The notes under the pieces are model-generated. The model worked only from the letters and a program-made list of their open reading frames with translations, did no database searches and was not told the DNA's origin. Shown in pieces: positions 1 through 10,170 of a DNA stretch of 64,000 nucleotides. Both the position numbers and the translations under genes were made by a program. The stretch covers positions 84,167 through 148,166 of the forward strand of contig CAJNDS010000147.1 of NCBI GenBank assembly GCA_905221605.1, read 5' to 3'. Every line of letters begins with the position of its first letter. Position 1 is the stretch's first letter. The stretch comes from Symbiodinium natans (Eukaryota; Sar; Dinophyceae; Suessiales; Symbiodiniaceae).

Positions 1-960
1 GCAGAAGGTAATTAACAAGCCTTGCTGAGGCCGTTTTGGGAGTTTCGGGACCCTCCAAGCCGCAATTGGAAAGCGCTGTGTGAGTTCATTGGGAATTGGC
101 GCATTTGGATCAAATCCTGGTGCAGGGACCTTTTGGGACCTTCCAAAAGCCTTCGTAAAGCCATTCACAAGGCTTGTCCAAGTGGCTCAAAGCCTTTGCA
201 AGGATATTTTGAAGGCTTGCAGAAGGCTTTAACAAGCCTCGCTGAAGCCGTTTTGGGAGTTTCGGGACCCTCCAAGCCGCAATTGGAAAGCGCTGTATGA
301 ATTAATTGGGAATTGGCACATTTGGATCAAATCCTAATGCAGGGACCTTTTGGGACTTTCCAAAAGCCTTCAGAAAGCCATTTACAAGGCTTGTCCAAGT
401 GGCTCAAACCCTTTGCAAGGATATTTTGAAGTCTTGCAGAAGGCTTTAACAAGCCTCGCTAAAGCCGTTTTGGGAGTTTCGGGACCCTCCAAGCCGCAAT
501 TGGAAATCGCTGTATGAGTTCATTGGGAATTGGCACATTTGGATCAAATCCTAATGCAGGGACCTTTTGGGACTTTCCAAAAGCCTTGACAAGGCTTGTC
601 CAAGTGGCTCAGAGCCTTTGCAAGGATAATGTGAAGGCTTCCAGAAGGCTTTAACAAGCGTCTGGACCTTCCAAGCCGCAATTGGTAAGGTTTGTATGAG
701 TTCATTGGGAATGGGCACATTTGGATCAAATCCTGGAGTAGGGGACCTTTTGGGACCTTGCAAAAGCCTTCGCAAAGCCATTTACAAGGCTTGTCCAAGC
801 GTCTCAAAGCCTGCGCAAGGATATTTTGAAGGCTTGCAGAAGGCTTTAACAAGCCTTGCTGAAGCGGTTTTGGGTGAGTTTCGGGACCCTCCAAGCCGCA
901 ATTATAAGCGCTGTGTGAGTTCATTGGGAATTGGCGCATTTGGATCAACTCCTGGTGCAG
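1..960. repeat. Tandem satellite A, ~216 bp unit, about 4.5 copies
   Basis: The motif around 'aagcctcgctgaagccgt' recurs near 18, 234, 451 and 853, with a shortened copy near 657, giving a period of about 216 bp. Each unit also contains short internal repeats of the aaggctt/aagcctt type. ORFs of 76-138 aa occur in several frames on both strands because the unit is nearly stop-free; none looks like a protein family, so I read this as non-coding satellite. The left end runs off the window. Confidence 0.85.
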
Positions 961-2330
961 GGGCCTTTTGCTTTGGAGACCCGAAGCTTGGAGCTAGCTT
1001 TTTTAAAGGTTCTCAGGCCGAGGCCCGCATTAATCGAGGGCCACGAATTAATCGGGTGGGCCAGGGGCCGAAAAGGGATACCCTTAGAAACCTTGGGAAA
1101 TGGTTTTTCTAGATAAATTTTCAATTAAAAACCATCTGTTCCTGAAGGCTTGGGATTTTGGAATTTTGTGGCTGCTGCTTGCTTGCTTGGGAGACCCGAA
1201 GCTTGGAGCTGCCTTTTTTAAAGGTTCTCAGGCCGAGGCCCGCATTAATCGAGGGCCACGAATTAATCGGGTGGGCTAGGGGCCGAAAAGGGATACCCTT
1301 AGAAACCTTGAGAAAATGGTTTTTCTAGATAGATTTTCAATTCAAAACCATCTGTTCCTGAAAGCTTGGGATTTTGGAATTTTGTGACTGCTGCTTGCTT
1401 GCTTTGGAGACCCGAAGCTTGGAGCTGCCTTTTTTCAAGGTTCCCAGGCCGAGGCCCGCATTAATCGAGGCCGAAAAGGGATATCCTTAGAAACATTGAG
1501 AAAATGGTTTTTTAGATGGATTTTCAGTTCAAAATTATCTGTTCCTGAAGGCTTGGAATTTTGTAATTTTGGGGCTGCTGCTTGCTTTGGAGGCTCGAAG
1601 CTTGGAGCTGGCTTGTTTAAAGGTTCCCGGGCCGAGGCCCGCATTAATCGAGGCCGAAAAGGGATATCCTTAGAAACATTAAGAAAATGGTTTTGTAGAT
1701 GGATTTTCAATTCAAAATTATCTGTTCCTGAAGGCCTGGAATTTTGTAATTTTGGGGCTGCTGCTTGCTTTGGAGACCCGAAGCTTGGAGCTAGCTTTTT
1801 TAAAGGTTCTCAGGCCGAGGCCCGCATTAATCGAGGGCCACGAATTAATCGGGTAGGCTAGGGGCCGAAAAGGGATACCCTTAGAAACCTTGGGAAAATG
1901 GTTTTTCTAGATAAATTTTCAATTAAAAACCATCTGTTCCTGAAGTTTTGGAATTTTGTGACTGCTGCTTGCTTGCTTTGGAGACCCGAAGCTTGGAGCT
2001 GCCTTTTTTCAAGGTTCCCAGGCCGAGGCCCGCATTAATCGAGGGCCACGAATTAATCGGGTGGGTCAGGGGCCGAAAAGGGATACCTTAGAAACCTTGG
2101 GAAAATGGTTTTTCTAGATAGATTTTCAATTCAAAACCATCTGTTCCGGAAGGCTTGGGATTTTGGAATTTTGTGGCTGCTGCTGCTTGCTTTGGAGGCT
2201 CGAAGCTTGGAGCTGGCTTGTTTAAAGGTTCCCGGGCCGAGGCCCGCATTAATCGAGGGCTGCGAATTAATCGGGTGGGCCAGGGGCCGAACAGGGATAC
2301 TCTTAGAAGCCATGAGAAAACGGTTTTTAA
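961..2330. repeat. Tandem satellite B, ~175-220 bp unit, about 6.5 copies
   Basis: The core cgaagcttggagct recurs near 978, 1197, 1413, 1587, 1778, 1986 and 2201. Long units (~215-219 bp) carry a segment with 'cacgaattaatcgggt'; the units starting near 1413 and 1587 lack it and are shorter. Unit variants are interleaved, which suggests unequal exchange. Open frames of 60-121 aa are by-products of the repeat. Confidence 0.85.
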
Positions 2331-2479
2331 AGATAATTCAGGCTTGGGATTTTCTTATTGCTGCTTGTTTTGGTAGTTACTTTTGCAGCATGAGTGGGAG
2401 CCATGCTAGCTGATTGGTGAGAGCACTTGGAGATGAGCTCGCAGCAAACATAAGGATCATCGTGTCACCCTTACAACAT

Positions 2480-2870
2480 CCTCATGAGGGCACGTCCGGT
2501 CTAATCGGGAGGGGAGTTCCCTATAGTTGAGGGTTTGGGGTTTAGGGCTCGAGGGCTTTCGCGGTCCCAAGCGTATCATCCTCAAAAAAGTGTACATGAG
2601 GGCAGGTCCGGTCCGATCGGGGGGGGAGTTCACTAGTTGAGGGTTTGGGACTTAGGGCAGTAGAGTCACAAGCATGTCATCCTCAAAAGAAATCTCTTGG
2701 AATCTACTTGAGGGCAATTCCGACCCAATCGGTGGGGGGAGTTCACTAGTTGAGGGTTTGGGGTTTAGGGGTTTGGGGCTTGAGGGCTCGCACACATATC
2801 ATCCCAAAAAAAATCAACATGAGGCCAGGACCGGTCTAATCGGGGGGGGTTGACTAATCGGACGGGCGGG
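2480..2870. repeat. Tandem repeat C, ~112 bp unit, about 4 copies, with telomere-like core
   Basis: Units start near 2482, 2592, 2707 and 2820 with 'gagggca' followed by a 'ccggtctaatcgggggg' block, then 'agttgagggtttggggttta'. The last part resembles degenerate TTTAGGG. The unit therefore appears to have captured a telomere-like piece before it was amplified. Confidence 0.7.
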
Positions 2871-3101
2871 CATTTTCGGGGGGTGGACCGGTCTAATCCG
2901 ATGGGTTTATTAATACCTTTCAAACATTACCTAGAAGCTTTGTTACGGTACGATCCCAACAAAGTCCTAAGCCCTGGAATCCAACCCGAAACTTCCTAAA
3001 AACCCTAAACCCTAAACCCTATAGCAGCCCCGAAACCCTAAACCCTAGACCCTAGACCCGAAGCCCTAAACCCTACATTCATGCTGCCCCTGCCTCCCCA
3101 G

Positions 3102-3156
3102 GTGCTTCCGAATGGGCTTTTCACGCCTCTGATCAGCTTGGAGGCCTGCTTTTGTA
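3102..3156 (+). CDS. Exon island, leucine-rich-repeat-like (LPNGLFTPLISLE)
   Basis: After a good 3' splice signal (ctgcctccccag) the open frame reads VLPNGLFTPLISLEACF, close to the leucine-rich-repeat pattern LPxGLFxxLxxL. Flanks on both sides are CCCTAAA/TTTAGGG arrays. It may belong to the same gene as the exon-like islands at 4550 and 6136, which are also LRR-like. The 3' end of the exon is not clear. I infer a protein-interaction repeat domain; gene identity is unknown. Confidence 0.35.
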
Positions 3157-3224
3157 GTTTTTCGGTTTAGGGTTTAGGGTTAGGTTCAGGGTTGAGGGTT
3201 GAAGGTTTAGGGTTTAGGGTTAGC

Positions 3225-3345
3225 GAGGTTTATGTACCTACGGAACCTTAGGGAAGCTTAGGGAGCCTGGGGGAGTCGTGGGGAGTAGAAGGGAACCTTG
3301 GGTTGCAAAGCTGCCTTTGAAACCCCCCTGCCTTAAGAACCCCAT
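3225..3345. mobile_element. MITE family D copy (partial)
   Basis: Carries the family D core 'gaaccttagggaagcttagg' followed by runs of gggag, the same string found at 3790, inverted at 7800 and 36590, and near 52200 and 56380. Confidence 0.55.
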
Positions 3346-3390
3346 AAGTTGCAGGTCCACGGGGTCTCGGTAGGCCTTGGGACATGTCAC

Positions 3391-3544
3391 CATGGGTTTC
3401 CCTACTACCGGCCTCTATACTACCCCCCCGTTAGGTTCCCCCTATAATTAAGGCTACTTAGGGAGAATTAAGCTTAATTAAGGTTACTTAAGGGGCGAAC
3501 CGGGGGGGGGGGGTAGTATAGAGGGGGGTAGTAGGGGAACCCAT
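3391..3544. mobile_element. MITE family E copy, complete inverted-repeat element
   Basis: Starts catgggtttccctactacc and ends with its reverse complement ggtagtaggggaacccatg, a ~150 bp foldback with AT-rich middle (attaaggctactta). Further copies are at 19329, 33744 and 63163. Confidence 0.75.
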
Positions 3545-3756
3545 GATGTCATATTTTCGCTTATCGGGGTTTAAGAGGATCATATTCAGAAGTATACTGC
3601 CAAAGGTTCCAAGTTCTAGCAAGAGTACCCGACGCCCAAATAGTGAGCATTCGATATTTGAGGTGCTTTGTGGGTGGGAGGCTTTGACCCTCCAACCCTC
3701 CAACCCTCCAACCCTCCAACCCTCCCAAACCCGAAAGCCCTGAACGCGATGAATTC

Positions 3757-3855
3757 CCCCGTCCTAAGGGAGGGGGATTCATGGGGAGTAGGTATCTAAG
3801 GAACCTTAGGGAAGCTTAGGGAGTAGTGGGGAGCATTACGGAAGCTGTGGTTGCC
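3757..3855. mobile_element. MITE family D copy (partial)
   Basis: The family D core at 3790-3815 follows a short 'gggagggggattcatgggg' end. It is a truncated relative of the complete copy at 7734-7894. Confidence 0.5.
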
Positions 3856-4136
3856 TTCAAAATGCCTGCCGGGCTCTACCGCGGAAACCGAATGGACCCT
3901 TGAACTGGGGTCATACACCCTCTGCAATTTTAGCCCTATTAAGGCACACGGACCCTAAACCCCTAACCCTATCCCCTAACCCCTAAACCCTAAACCCTAA
4001 ACGTCCCCGAGATAAAGCCTCCCATGCCCCTTTTTGAAGCTGGGTCCAGGCTGAAGGCTTCCCCTGCGCACACCCCCCCGTGAACCCCCCTCCCTTAGCC
4101 CCATAAAGTTAGGGGCGGGCGGGGGGGGTGGGGGGT

Positions 4137-4279
4137 ACTTGGAGCCTCATGGTACTTAGCAGCCCAATGATAACTGTACTTCGAACCCACTTGATAACCC
4201 TATTAGGGTACTTAAGGGGCGTATGTGTGGGTTATAGTCACACTTATCATGAGTTACGAAGTACCCTGAAGCTCCAAGT
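4137..4279. mobile_element. MITE family A copy, ~143 bp
   Basis: Terminal inverted repeat of the acttggag-cctcatggtac type; the other end reads gtaccctgaagctccaagt. Inside are the family hallmarks: 'aactgtactt', 'ctattagggtacttaagggg' and a 'gttatagt' stretch. Relatives occur near 15344, 19855, 38241, 39930, 44138, 47373 and 62829. Confidence 0.8.
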
Positions 4280-4370
4280 AGGGACTTCGCAGCCCGAAGC
4301 AGCACTTCCGAAAGGTGGGGTTTGGGGGCGCCCGAGCTCCGGCCTCAAGACCCAAACCCCCCGAATCCCC

Positions 4371-4530
4371 GAATCCCTAAACCCCCTAAACCCCCTAAAC
4401 CCCCTAAACCCCCTAAACCCCCTAAACCCCCTAAACCCCCCTAAACCCCCCTAAACCCCCCTAAACCCCCTAAACCCCCTAAACCCCCTAAACCCCCTAA
4501 ACCCCCTAAACCCCCTAAACCCCCTAAACC
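4371..4530. repeat. Interstitial telomeric array, nonamer variant CCCCCTAAA
   Basis: About 17 units, mainly the 9-nt form CCCCCTAAA rather than the 7-nt CCCTAAA. Homogeneity of the variant implies local tandem amplification. Confidence 0.9.
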
Positions 4531-4549
4531 CTAAACCCCCCCCCCCAAG

Positions 4550-4631
4550 AACGAAGCTCTGGAGGAGCTGGACATGGCTGGCAACGTCCCTGGCGTCCTC
4601 GATGCCACCTCGCTGGAGGCAGTCGGGCAGG
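4550..4631 (+). CDS. Exon island with LEELDMAGN (LRR-like)
   Basis: Between two ITS arrays the frame reads NEALEELDMAGN followed by VPGVLDATSLEAVGQ. LEELDMAGN fits the LRR consensus LxxLDLxxN. It starts after 'ccccccaag' and ends at a possible GT donor (cagg|gtgatg). Its GC-rich, codon-like composition contrasts sharply with the flanking repeats. It probably belongs to the same gene as the 3102 and 6136 islands. Confidence 0.4.
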
Positions 4632-4634
4632 GTG

Positions 4635-4835
4635 ATGGGTTATGGGTTATGGGTTATGGGTTTAGGGTTTAGGGTTTAGGGGTTTAGGGGTTTAGGGGTT
4701 GTGAGAGAGAGAGGGGTTTAGGGGTTTAGGGGTTTAGCGGTTTAGCGGTTTAGCGGTTTAGCGGTTTAGGGTTTTTGGGAGTTTGGGGAGGGGTTTTATG
4801 GGGTTTATGGGGTTTAGGGGTTTGGGGGTTTAGGG
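4635..4835. repeat. Interstitial telomeric array, mixed TTTAGGGG / GGTTATG / TTTAGCGG variants
   Basis: Consecutive blocks of a single variant (gggttat, ttaggggt, ttagcggt) are interrupted by a short GA run. Each block is internally uniform. Confidence 0.85.
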
Positions 4836-5569
4836 TTTATAGTCATCCTTGAATAGAATTTGGGTTTTCCGGGGGGGGGGGGGGGGGGTATTTTTCGGGG
4901 TTGCTGTTGGCGTTTTCCAACGTTTTTCGAGGAGCCCATACATAGAATCTTGGAACCCGTAGATGGAATATTCGAGGAACCCATACATAGAACAGTTGCG
5001 GGATCATGTTTAAGACAGCTTTTGGGCGCCCGTGTGGCGGCCTCCGGCGCACCTCTTGGCGCCTTCCCCCCGAAGAGAGCACCTCCGACTCCTGCGGGAA
5101 CCCATAGATACAATATAGTCGCCCCGACCCCTAGGGTGCCTCTTCGCCGTAAACTCTAGGCCACTATTCGAACCATTTTTGATGTTCTGTCTATCGTTTC
5201 GGGGCTCTCTCCCTCACTCTCTCTCTCTCTGTTTGTCTTTCTGCCTCTGAGAATCTACGGAACGCCAAACCGTGCCCCCTGAACCCTCCCCCAAAAAACC
5301 CGAAACACTGAACTTCAACCGCCACAGCCCTATAAACCATGAACCCCAAAACCCTCGGAGCTGGGACCTCGCGTTGCGGAGGTGCCGCAACGCTAACCCT
5401 AACATAGGGCCTCAATAATAAGAATAGGTTTTTTTGGGGGGGTCACTATAGCATAATCATGAAGGGGCCACAGGGGAATATTGTTTGTATTTAATTATTC
5501 AGACCCCTACATTACCTAACCTGCGGGAGGCTTCGAAACATCAAGGCCTTCGAAGGTTTTTGTAGGCCC

Positions 5570-5653
5570 CCTAAACCCTAAACCCTAAACCCTAAACCCT
5601 AAACCCTAAACCCTAAACCCTAAACCCTAAACCCTAAACCCTAAACCCTAAAC
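5570..5653. repeat. Interstitial telomeric array CCCTAAA, ~12 units
   Basis: Near-perfect heptamers in the C-strand orientation. Confidence 0.95.
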
Positions 5654-5895
5654 GGCTGTATGGAGTTGAGGGTTGAGAGATCATGTGGTTGTAGGCTTTG
5701 GGGCTTGCGTGGCAAGGGGTGGGTCCTCAATCAGATGCTCCGAGGAGGCTTCAGGGTTGAGGACATGCAGAAACGCATCCTAAACCCGAAACCCTCGGCC
5801 CTAAACCCTAACCCCTAAGCCCTAAGCCCTTTGTTTTGCCCTAAGCCCTAAGCCCTAAGCCCTAAGCCTAAACCCTAAACCCTATACACTATCAG

Positions 5896-5962
5896 GAATT
5901 GCGCAAGCTGCTCTGCTCTTGCCGCTGGGCTGAGTTTGCTTCGCTGCGGAGGTTGCTGTGTT
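5896..5962 (+). CDS. Exon island ELRKLLCSCRW
   Basis: Follows the acceptor actatcag and reads ELRKLLCSCRWAEFASLRRL and on to a TGA at about 5960. Leucine/arginine-rich and helix-like. Could be a terminal exon or have an unrecognised donor. No family identified. Confidence 0.3.
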
Positions 5963-6135
5963 GAGTTGGGCTCATAGGACCTCCGGGAGCCGTGGTGCGG
6001 CAGAACGGAGCACACCAAGGGTTGCAAGGTTTAGGGTGTTTAGGGTGAGGCTTGCTGGAGGAGTTTCGTCATCTCCCTAAACCCTAAACCCTCAACCCGG
6101 AGCGCCCTTGAACCTTCAAAAGCCAGCGGATGGTT

Positions 6136-6207
6136 CGGAAGGACATCAGCTTCGACCAGGTTGCTCCGATTCGTCATGCACTACCCAACTTGGAAGACCT
6201 CTCTTCA
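6136..6207 (+). CDS. Exon island with ALPNLEDLSS (LRR-like)
   Basis: The frame reads RKDISFDQVAPIRHALPNLE followed by DLSSN, fitting the LRR pattern LPNLxxLxxxxN. It is bounded downstream by ITS. No certain splice sites. Function inferred only from the motif. Confidence 0.35.
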
Positions 6208-6412
6208 AACCCTAAACCCTAAGCCCTAAGCCCCTTTTTGTCAGGTTGAAGTTTTTGAAGGCGGGCGAGGCTTCCCTGAAAGCCTGAGCCAAGGCTTGTG
6301 ATACAGGGTCGGTGGAGTTTTCCCCGAACCCTACACCCCAAAGCCCAAACCCTAAACCCCAAACCCTAAACCCCAAAAACCTAAACCCTAAACCCTAAAC
6401 CCTAAACCCGAG

Positions 6413-6510
6413 GTTCTCTGACTGCCTGCTTGTGCAAGCAGCGTCTCCTGGCCTGGCAGAGGGAGGCGCCACTCGCTGAGTTTGGCCAAGAGGAGCCCCT
6501 GGTTCCCTGA
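6413..6510 (+). CDS. Exon island ending in a stop codon
   Basis: From cgag|gt the frame reads SLTACLCKQRLLAWQREA, then PLAEFGQEEPLVP and TGA. An ITS array of ~22 TTTAGGG units starts about 10 bases later. It could be the last exon of the gene on the 3.1-6.2 kb islands, but the join was not established. Confidence 0.3.
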
Positions 6511-6666
6511 AAAGGGTTTAGGGTTTAGGGTTTAGGGTTTAGGGTTTAGGGTTTAGGGTCTAGGGTTTAGGGTTTAGGGTTTAGGGTTTAGGGTTTAGGG
6601 TTTAGGGGTTAGGGGTTAGGGGTTAGGGGTTTAGGGTTTAGGGTTTAGGGTTTAGGGTTTAGGGTT
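6511..6666. repeat. Interstitial telomeric array TTTAGGG, ~22 units
   Basis: G-strand orientation with one TCTAGGG unit and a short block of ttaggggt. Confidence 0.95.
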
Positions 6667-7730
6667 GAGGGCAAAAGGATGCATTCGGGTTTAGGGTTCA
6701 GGGGTCCAGGGTGCAGGGTGCTTCTAGGGCTAAGGCTGAGGGCGCATCGGGCCTTTGGCCTCAGGACGCGCGCGCTTGCTTGCTTGCGCTTGCTTGGGTT
6801 CTCAAAGGGTTTTTTTTGTTGGGCTCGTACTCCTGAGGTTGTACCCCTAAAGGTTCCCCTGCTGATTTTGCCTTGGACACCTTAAGGTTGTACCTTTCAA
6901 AGGGCATCTGAGGCAATATAAGGGCCATACTAGGAGCATGTTGAAATATGTTTAGGGCGCCTCTTGCCCAATTTTGTTTCAAGGCAAAGTGGGCAACATG
7001 CCACCCTAAACCCTAAACCCTAAACCCTAAACCCTAAACCCTAAACCCTAAACCCTAAACCCTAAACCCTTCTTAAGGGTCGCAAGCAGCCGGGGGCTCC
7101 AACGAAATGGGCCCAGTTTGTTTCAAGAGCTCAGCCAGTGTGGGGTGTGCTTGCATTCCTTGCACACGGCTCCAAAGTTTTGCGGGCTGAGCTCTCTTAG
7201 TCTTAGCCTCACGCACTCCCTGGGTTGTGACTCCCGGGTGTAGGGTTTAGGGTTTACCGAAGCCCTAAACCCCAAACCCTAAACCCTAAACCCTAAACCC
7301 TAAATCAAAACCCTCAACTCTAAACCCCAAACCCTAAACCCTCAGCCGCCCCGGGTACCGTGTTTAGCGGGCGGCTCAGCCCAGCAGCTGCCCTTCGATT
7401 TAAGGGTGTAGGGTGTTGAAAGGGCTTTCGTGTAGGGTTTAGGGTTTGGGGTTTGGGGTTTAGGGTTTAGGGTTTAGGGTTCAGGGTTCAGGGTTTAGGG
7501 TCTAGGGTCTAGGGTTTAGGGTACTAAGAGCGTATGAAGCCAGGTCCCGGCAGCAATGAGCCCGGTTGCATCATAAAGGGTACAGGGTTCAGGGTTCGGG
7601 GTTGGCTTAAGTAAGGCTTAGGGCTTAGGGTTTAGCGTTGTGCTCCAGGGTGTTCTTGTGAGCGAGAAAATGATGTGAAGCGTCGATGGTCAGAGCCCTC
7701 AGTCCTAAGCGACCGAGCCACCATTCAGCT
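6667..7730. other. No gene seen; ITS arrays and unique spacers
   Basis: CCCTAAA array at 7002-7070, short arrays near 7262-7345 and 7435-7525. The spacers between show no frame I would call an exon. Confidence 0.6.
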
Positions 7731-7733
7731 ATA

Positions 7734-7894
7734 GGGTTCTTAAGGGAGGGGGGTTCAAGGACGGGGGTTCGTAACCAAAGGTTCCCTACCCCCCCCCCCC
7801 CCCCACTACTCCCTACGGCTCCCTAAGGCTCCCTAAGCTTCCCTAAGGTTCCCTAAGTTCCTACCCCCCATGAACACCCCTCCCTTCAGAACCC
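7734..7894. mobile_element. MITE family D, complete copy
   Basis: Begins gggttcttaagggaggggggttca and ends with the inverse (tgaacacccctcccttcagaaccc). The interior contains a C-run and serial 'ggctccctaag' blocks. This is the best-preserved copy of the family. Confidence 0.75.
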
Positions 7895-9500
7895 TTTTTC
7901 TTGAGGGCATGTGATCAGGCGCTGCTTTGTTCAGTCTTGGCCTGTGCTTCGAGATGCGGTTCCGAAATCCTGAGCCCGAAGCCCTGAAACATGCCTGCCG
8001 CCAAACCCCTACAATCGCAACCCTAAACCCTAAATTCCCTAAACCCTAAACCCTGAAAGGAATTCCAGGGTGTGCAACCCCCTGCAAAGAAATGGCAGGC
8101 AATCGGGGGCCAGAAGGCAAAAAGGCCCTAAACTCTGGGCGGCTTCCCTGCCTGAACCTACGAGGGTTTAGGGTTTAGGGTTTAGGGTTTAAGGCTTAGG
8201 GTTTAGGGGTGAGTTTGTGCCCTCGACCTGCACTGGGTACTTTCTGGGAAAAGGGTAAACCCTAATCCCTAAACCCGGAACTCTTCTTCCTAAACCCCAA
8301 GCCCTAAGCCCCGACCCCTGAACCCTTAACCCTTAACCCTGAACCCCTAAACCCTAAGCCCTAAACCCTAAACCCTAAACCCTAAACCCTAAACCTTAAA
8401 CCCTAAACCCTAAACCCTAAACCCTAAGCAGAACGCCAGACCTCGTTGAACATCCAGGCGCGCCCCCGCACCCTGAGGGCCAGCGAAAGCGCAAGCCGGA
8501 AACCCTGAACCTTTGTAAGCCCTCAACCCTAATCCTTTATAAGCTCTAAACCCTAAACCCTAAACCCTCAACGCTTATAAACCCTAAACTTTATGGACAT
8601 TAGGCTCTAAACCTGCAACCCCCCAAAACCGTGAACCCTGCTGGCGGATTAATCGCGATGACGTTCTGGTTCACAGCGCTGTCGCGCTCAGTTATGCAGA
8701 TACAGAGACAGCGCCGAGTAAACCCGAAACCCTAAACGTGAAGCTCCAAACCGTAAACGCTAAACCCCAAACCCAAAGCATGAAGCTCTATATACCCTAA
8801 ACCCAAAGTATGATGCTCTAAACCCTATGGCCCCTAAACCCTAAACCTCTCTTACCTTACCTTCTTGTATATATTTATATATAAGCCTTAAGGTCGTTCG
8901 TCGGCAAGGCACAAGGCTTCGTCGACCAGGCGCAAGGCTTCGAGTGGCAAGGCGCAAGGAACCCCCCCCCCCCCCCACCCCGTCCAAAGACCCCTGAACC
9001 TTGTGCGCCCCCTCTTTCAAGAAAGGTTGGGCAAGGCCCGTTGGCCTTCATTTGCACAGAAGTAACAAGGCCAACAGCACACGCGCACCAACCCCCTGGA
9101 CCCCCGCCCCCCCCTCCCAATGACCCCGCAAGAAAAGCCACCATGGCCTCCTCCATCCACCTCTCCGTTTCCGTAAATCGACGTGCCTGAATGGGCTGCG
9201 GCAGGCGATGCCCAAATCTTCGTGGGCAAGGCCCAAATCGGGCAAGGCTCGGGGGTGCTTTGAGCTTACGGTTTAGAACGCTATAGTATGGAACCCAAGG
9301 TTTATGGATTGAGTGAACCTTGTATTTTTCCCAATGTTATGGGATCCAAGGGGTGGGTAGATATTCAAACCTAAGTTGCGAGCTTAACTAGTTCATGCTT
9401 GAACGTGAGATGCCGAACCCTAAACCCTAAATTTAAGAGCCTCCGGCTCAAGCCGCCGACCCCGCTGGAGCATAGTTGAGAGGTCTAAACCCGCTCGCAT
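7895..9500. other. No gene seen; ITS, a dispersed repeat and C-rich low complexity
   Basis: ITS at 8165-8205 and 8337-8428. 8900-9240 holds C/G-rich simple sequence with 'caaggc' repetitions. ORFs there on the minus strand are glycine-rich by composition only. Confidence 0.6.
8658..8721. repeat. Dispersed ~64 bp repeat, copy 1
   Basis: Shares 'ctggttcacag', 'gtcgcgctcagtt' and 'agcgccgagtaa' in the same order with 58946-59008. It has partial self-complementarity around cagcgc/gcgcc. Confidence 0.7.
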
Positions 9501-9507
9501 GGTTCGT

Positions 9508-9575
<68 letters not shown>
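9508..9575. repeat. Poly-G run of 68 G
   Basis: An uninterrupted homopolymer of G, far longer than the other G/C runs here (15-20). It produces artificial polyglycine and polyproline ORFs. Confidence 0.95.
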
Positions 9576-9579
<4 letters not shown>

Positions 9580-9689
9580 TTTACGCTGTGCGGGTGGCGC
9601 GGTCCTCCACGAAAAAATTGCACCGACCCCCCTTCCCCCCCCCCCCAAAGAGGGAGGAGCCATCCAACACGCCGCCAGGGTCGGCGGAC

Positions 9690-10170
9690 CCTAAACCCTA
9701 AACCTTAAACCCTGAACCCTGAACCCTGAACCCTGAACCCTGAACCCTGAACCCGACCGCAAGCACGCGCCAAGTCTGGAGTCCTTGTGAATACCCCGGC
9801 TTTCCCTGCACCGCCGGGCCGCCCCCCCACGAAGCTGTAGTGAATGAAGGAAGTAAGGTTTAGGGTTTAGGGTTTAGGGTTTGTTTAGGGTTTAGGGTTT
9901 AGGGTTTAGGGTTTAGGGTTTAGGGTTTAGGGTTTAGGGTTTAGGGTTTAGGGTCTAGGGTCTAGGGTCTAGGGTCTAGGGTCTAGGGTCTAGGGTTTTA
10001 GGGTTTTAGGGTTTTAGGGTTTAGGGTTTAGGGTTTAGGGTTTAGGGTTTAGGGTTTAGGGTTTAGGGTTTAGGGTGTAGGGTGTAGGGTGTAGGGTGTA
10101 GGGCGTAGGGTGTAGGGTGTAGGGTTAGGGCTTACGGTTCAGGGTTTAGGGTTTAGGGCTTCGAGTTTAG
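9690..10170. repeat. Large interstitial telomeric cluster with variant blocks
   Basis: CCCTGAA units at 9705-9755, then from 9858 about 40 G-strand units: TTTAGGG, then a block of TCTAGGG (9950-9990), TTTTAGGG, TTTAGGG again and GTGTAGGG (10075-10120). Confidence 0.95.

Noticed and set aside
22-2413. Many ORFs of 60-138 aa on both strands
   Set aside because: They lie in tandem satellites; several frames are open at once and their products repeat with the DNA unit.
9420-9708. Polyglycine and polyproline ORFs
   Set aside because: Direct translation of the poly-G run.
4371-10170. CRISPR-like regular repeats
   Set aside because: Repeats are contiguous telomeric units with no unique spacers, and the genome is eukaryotic.
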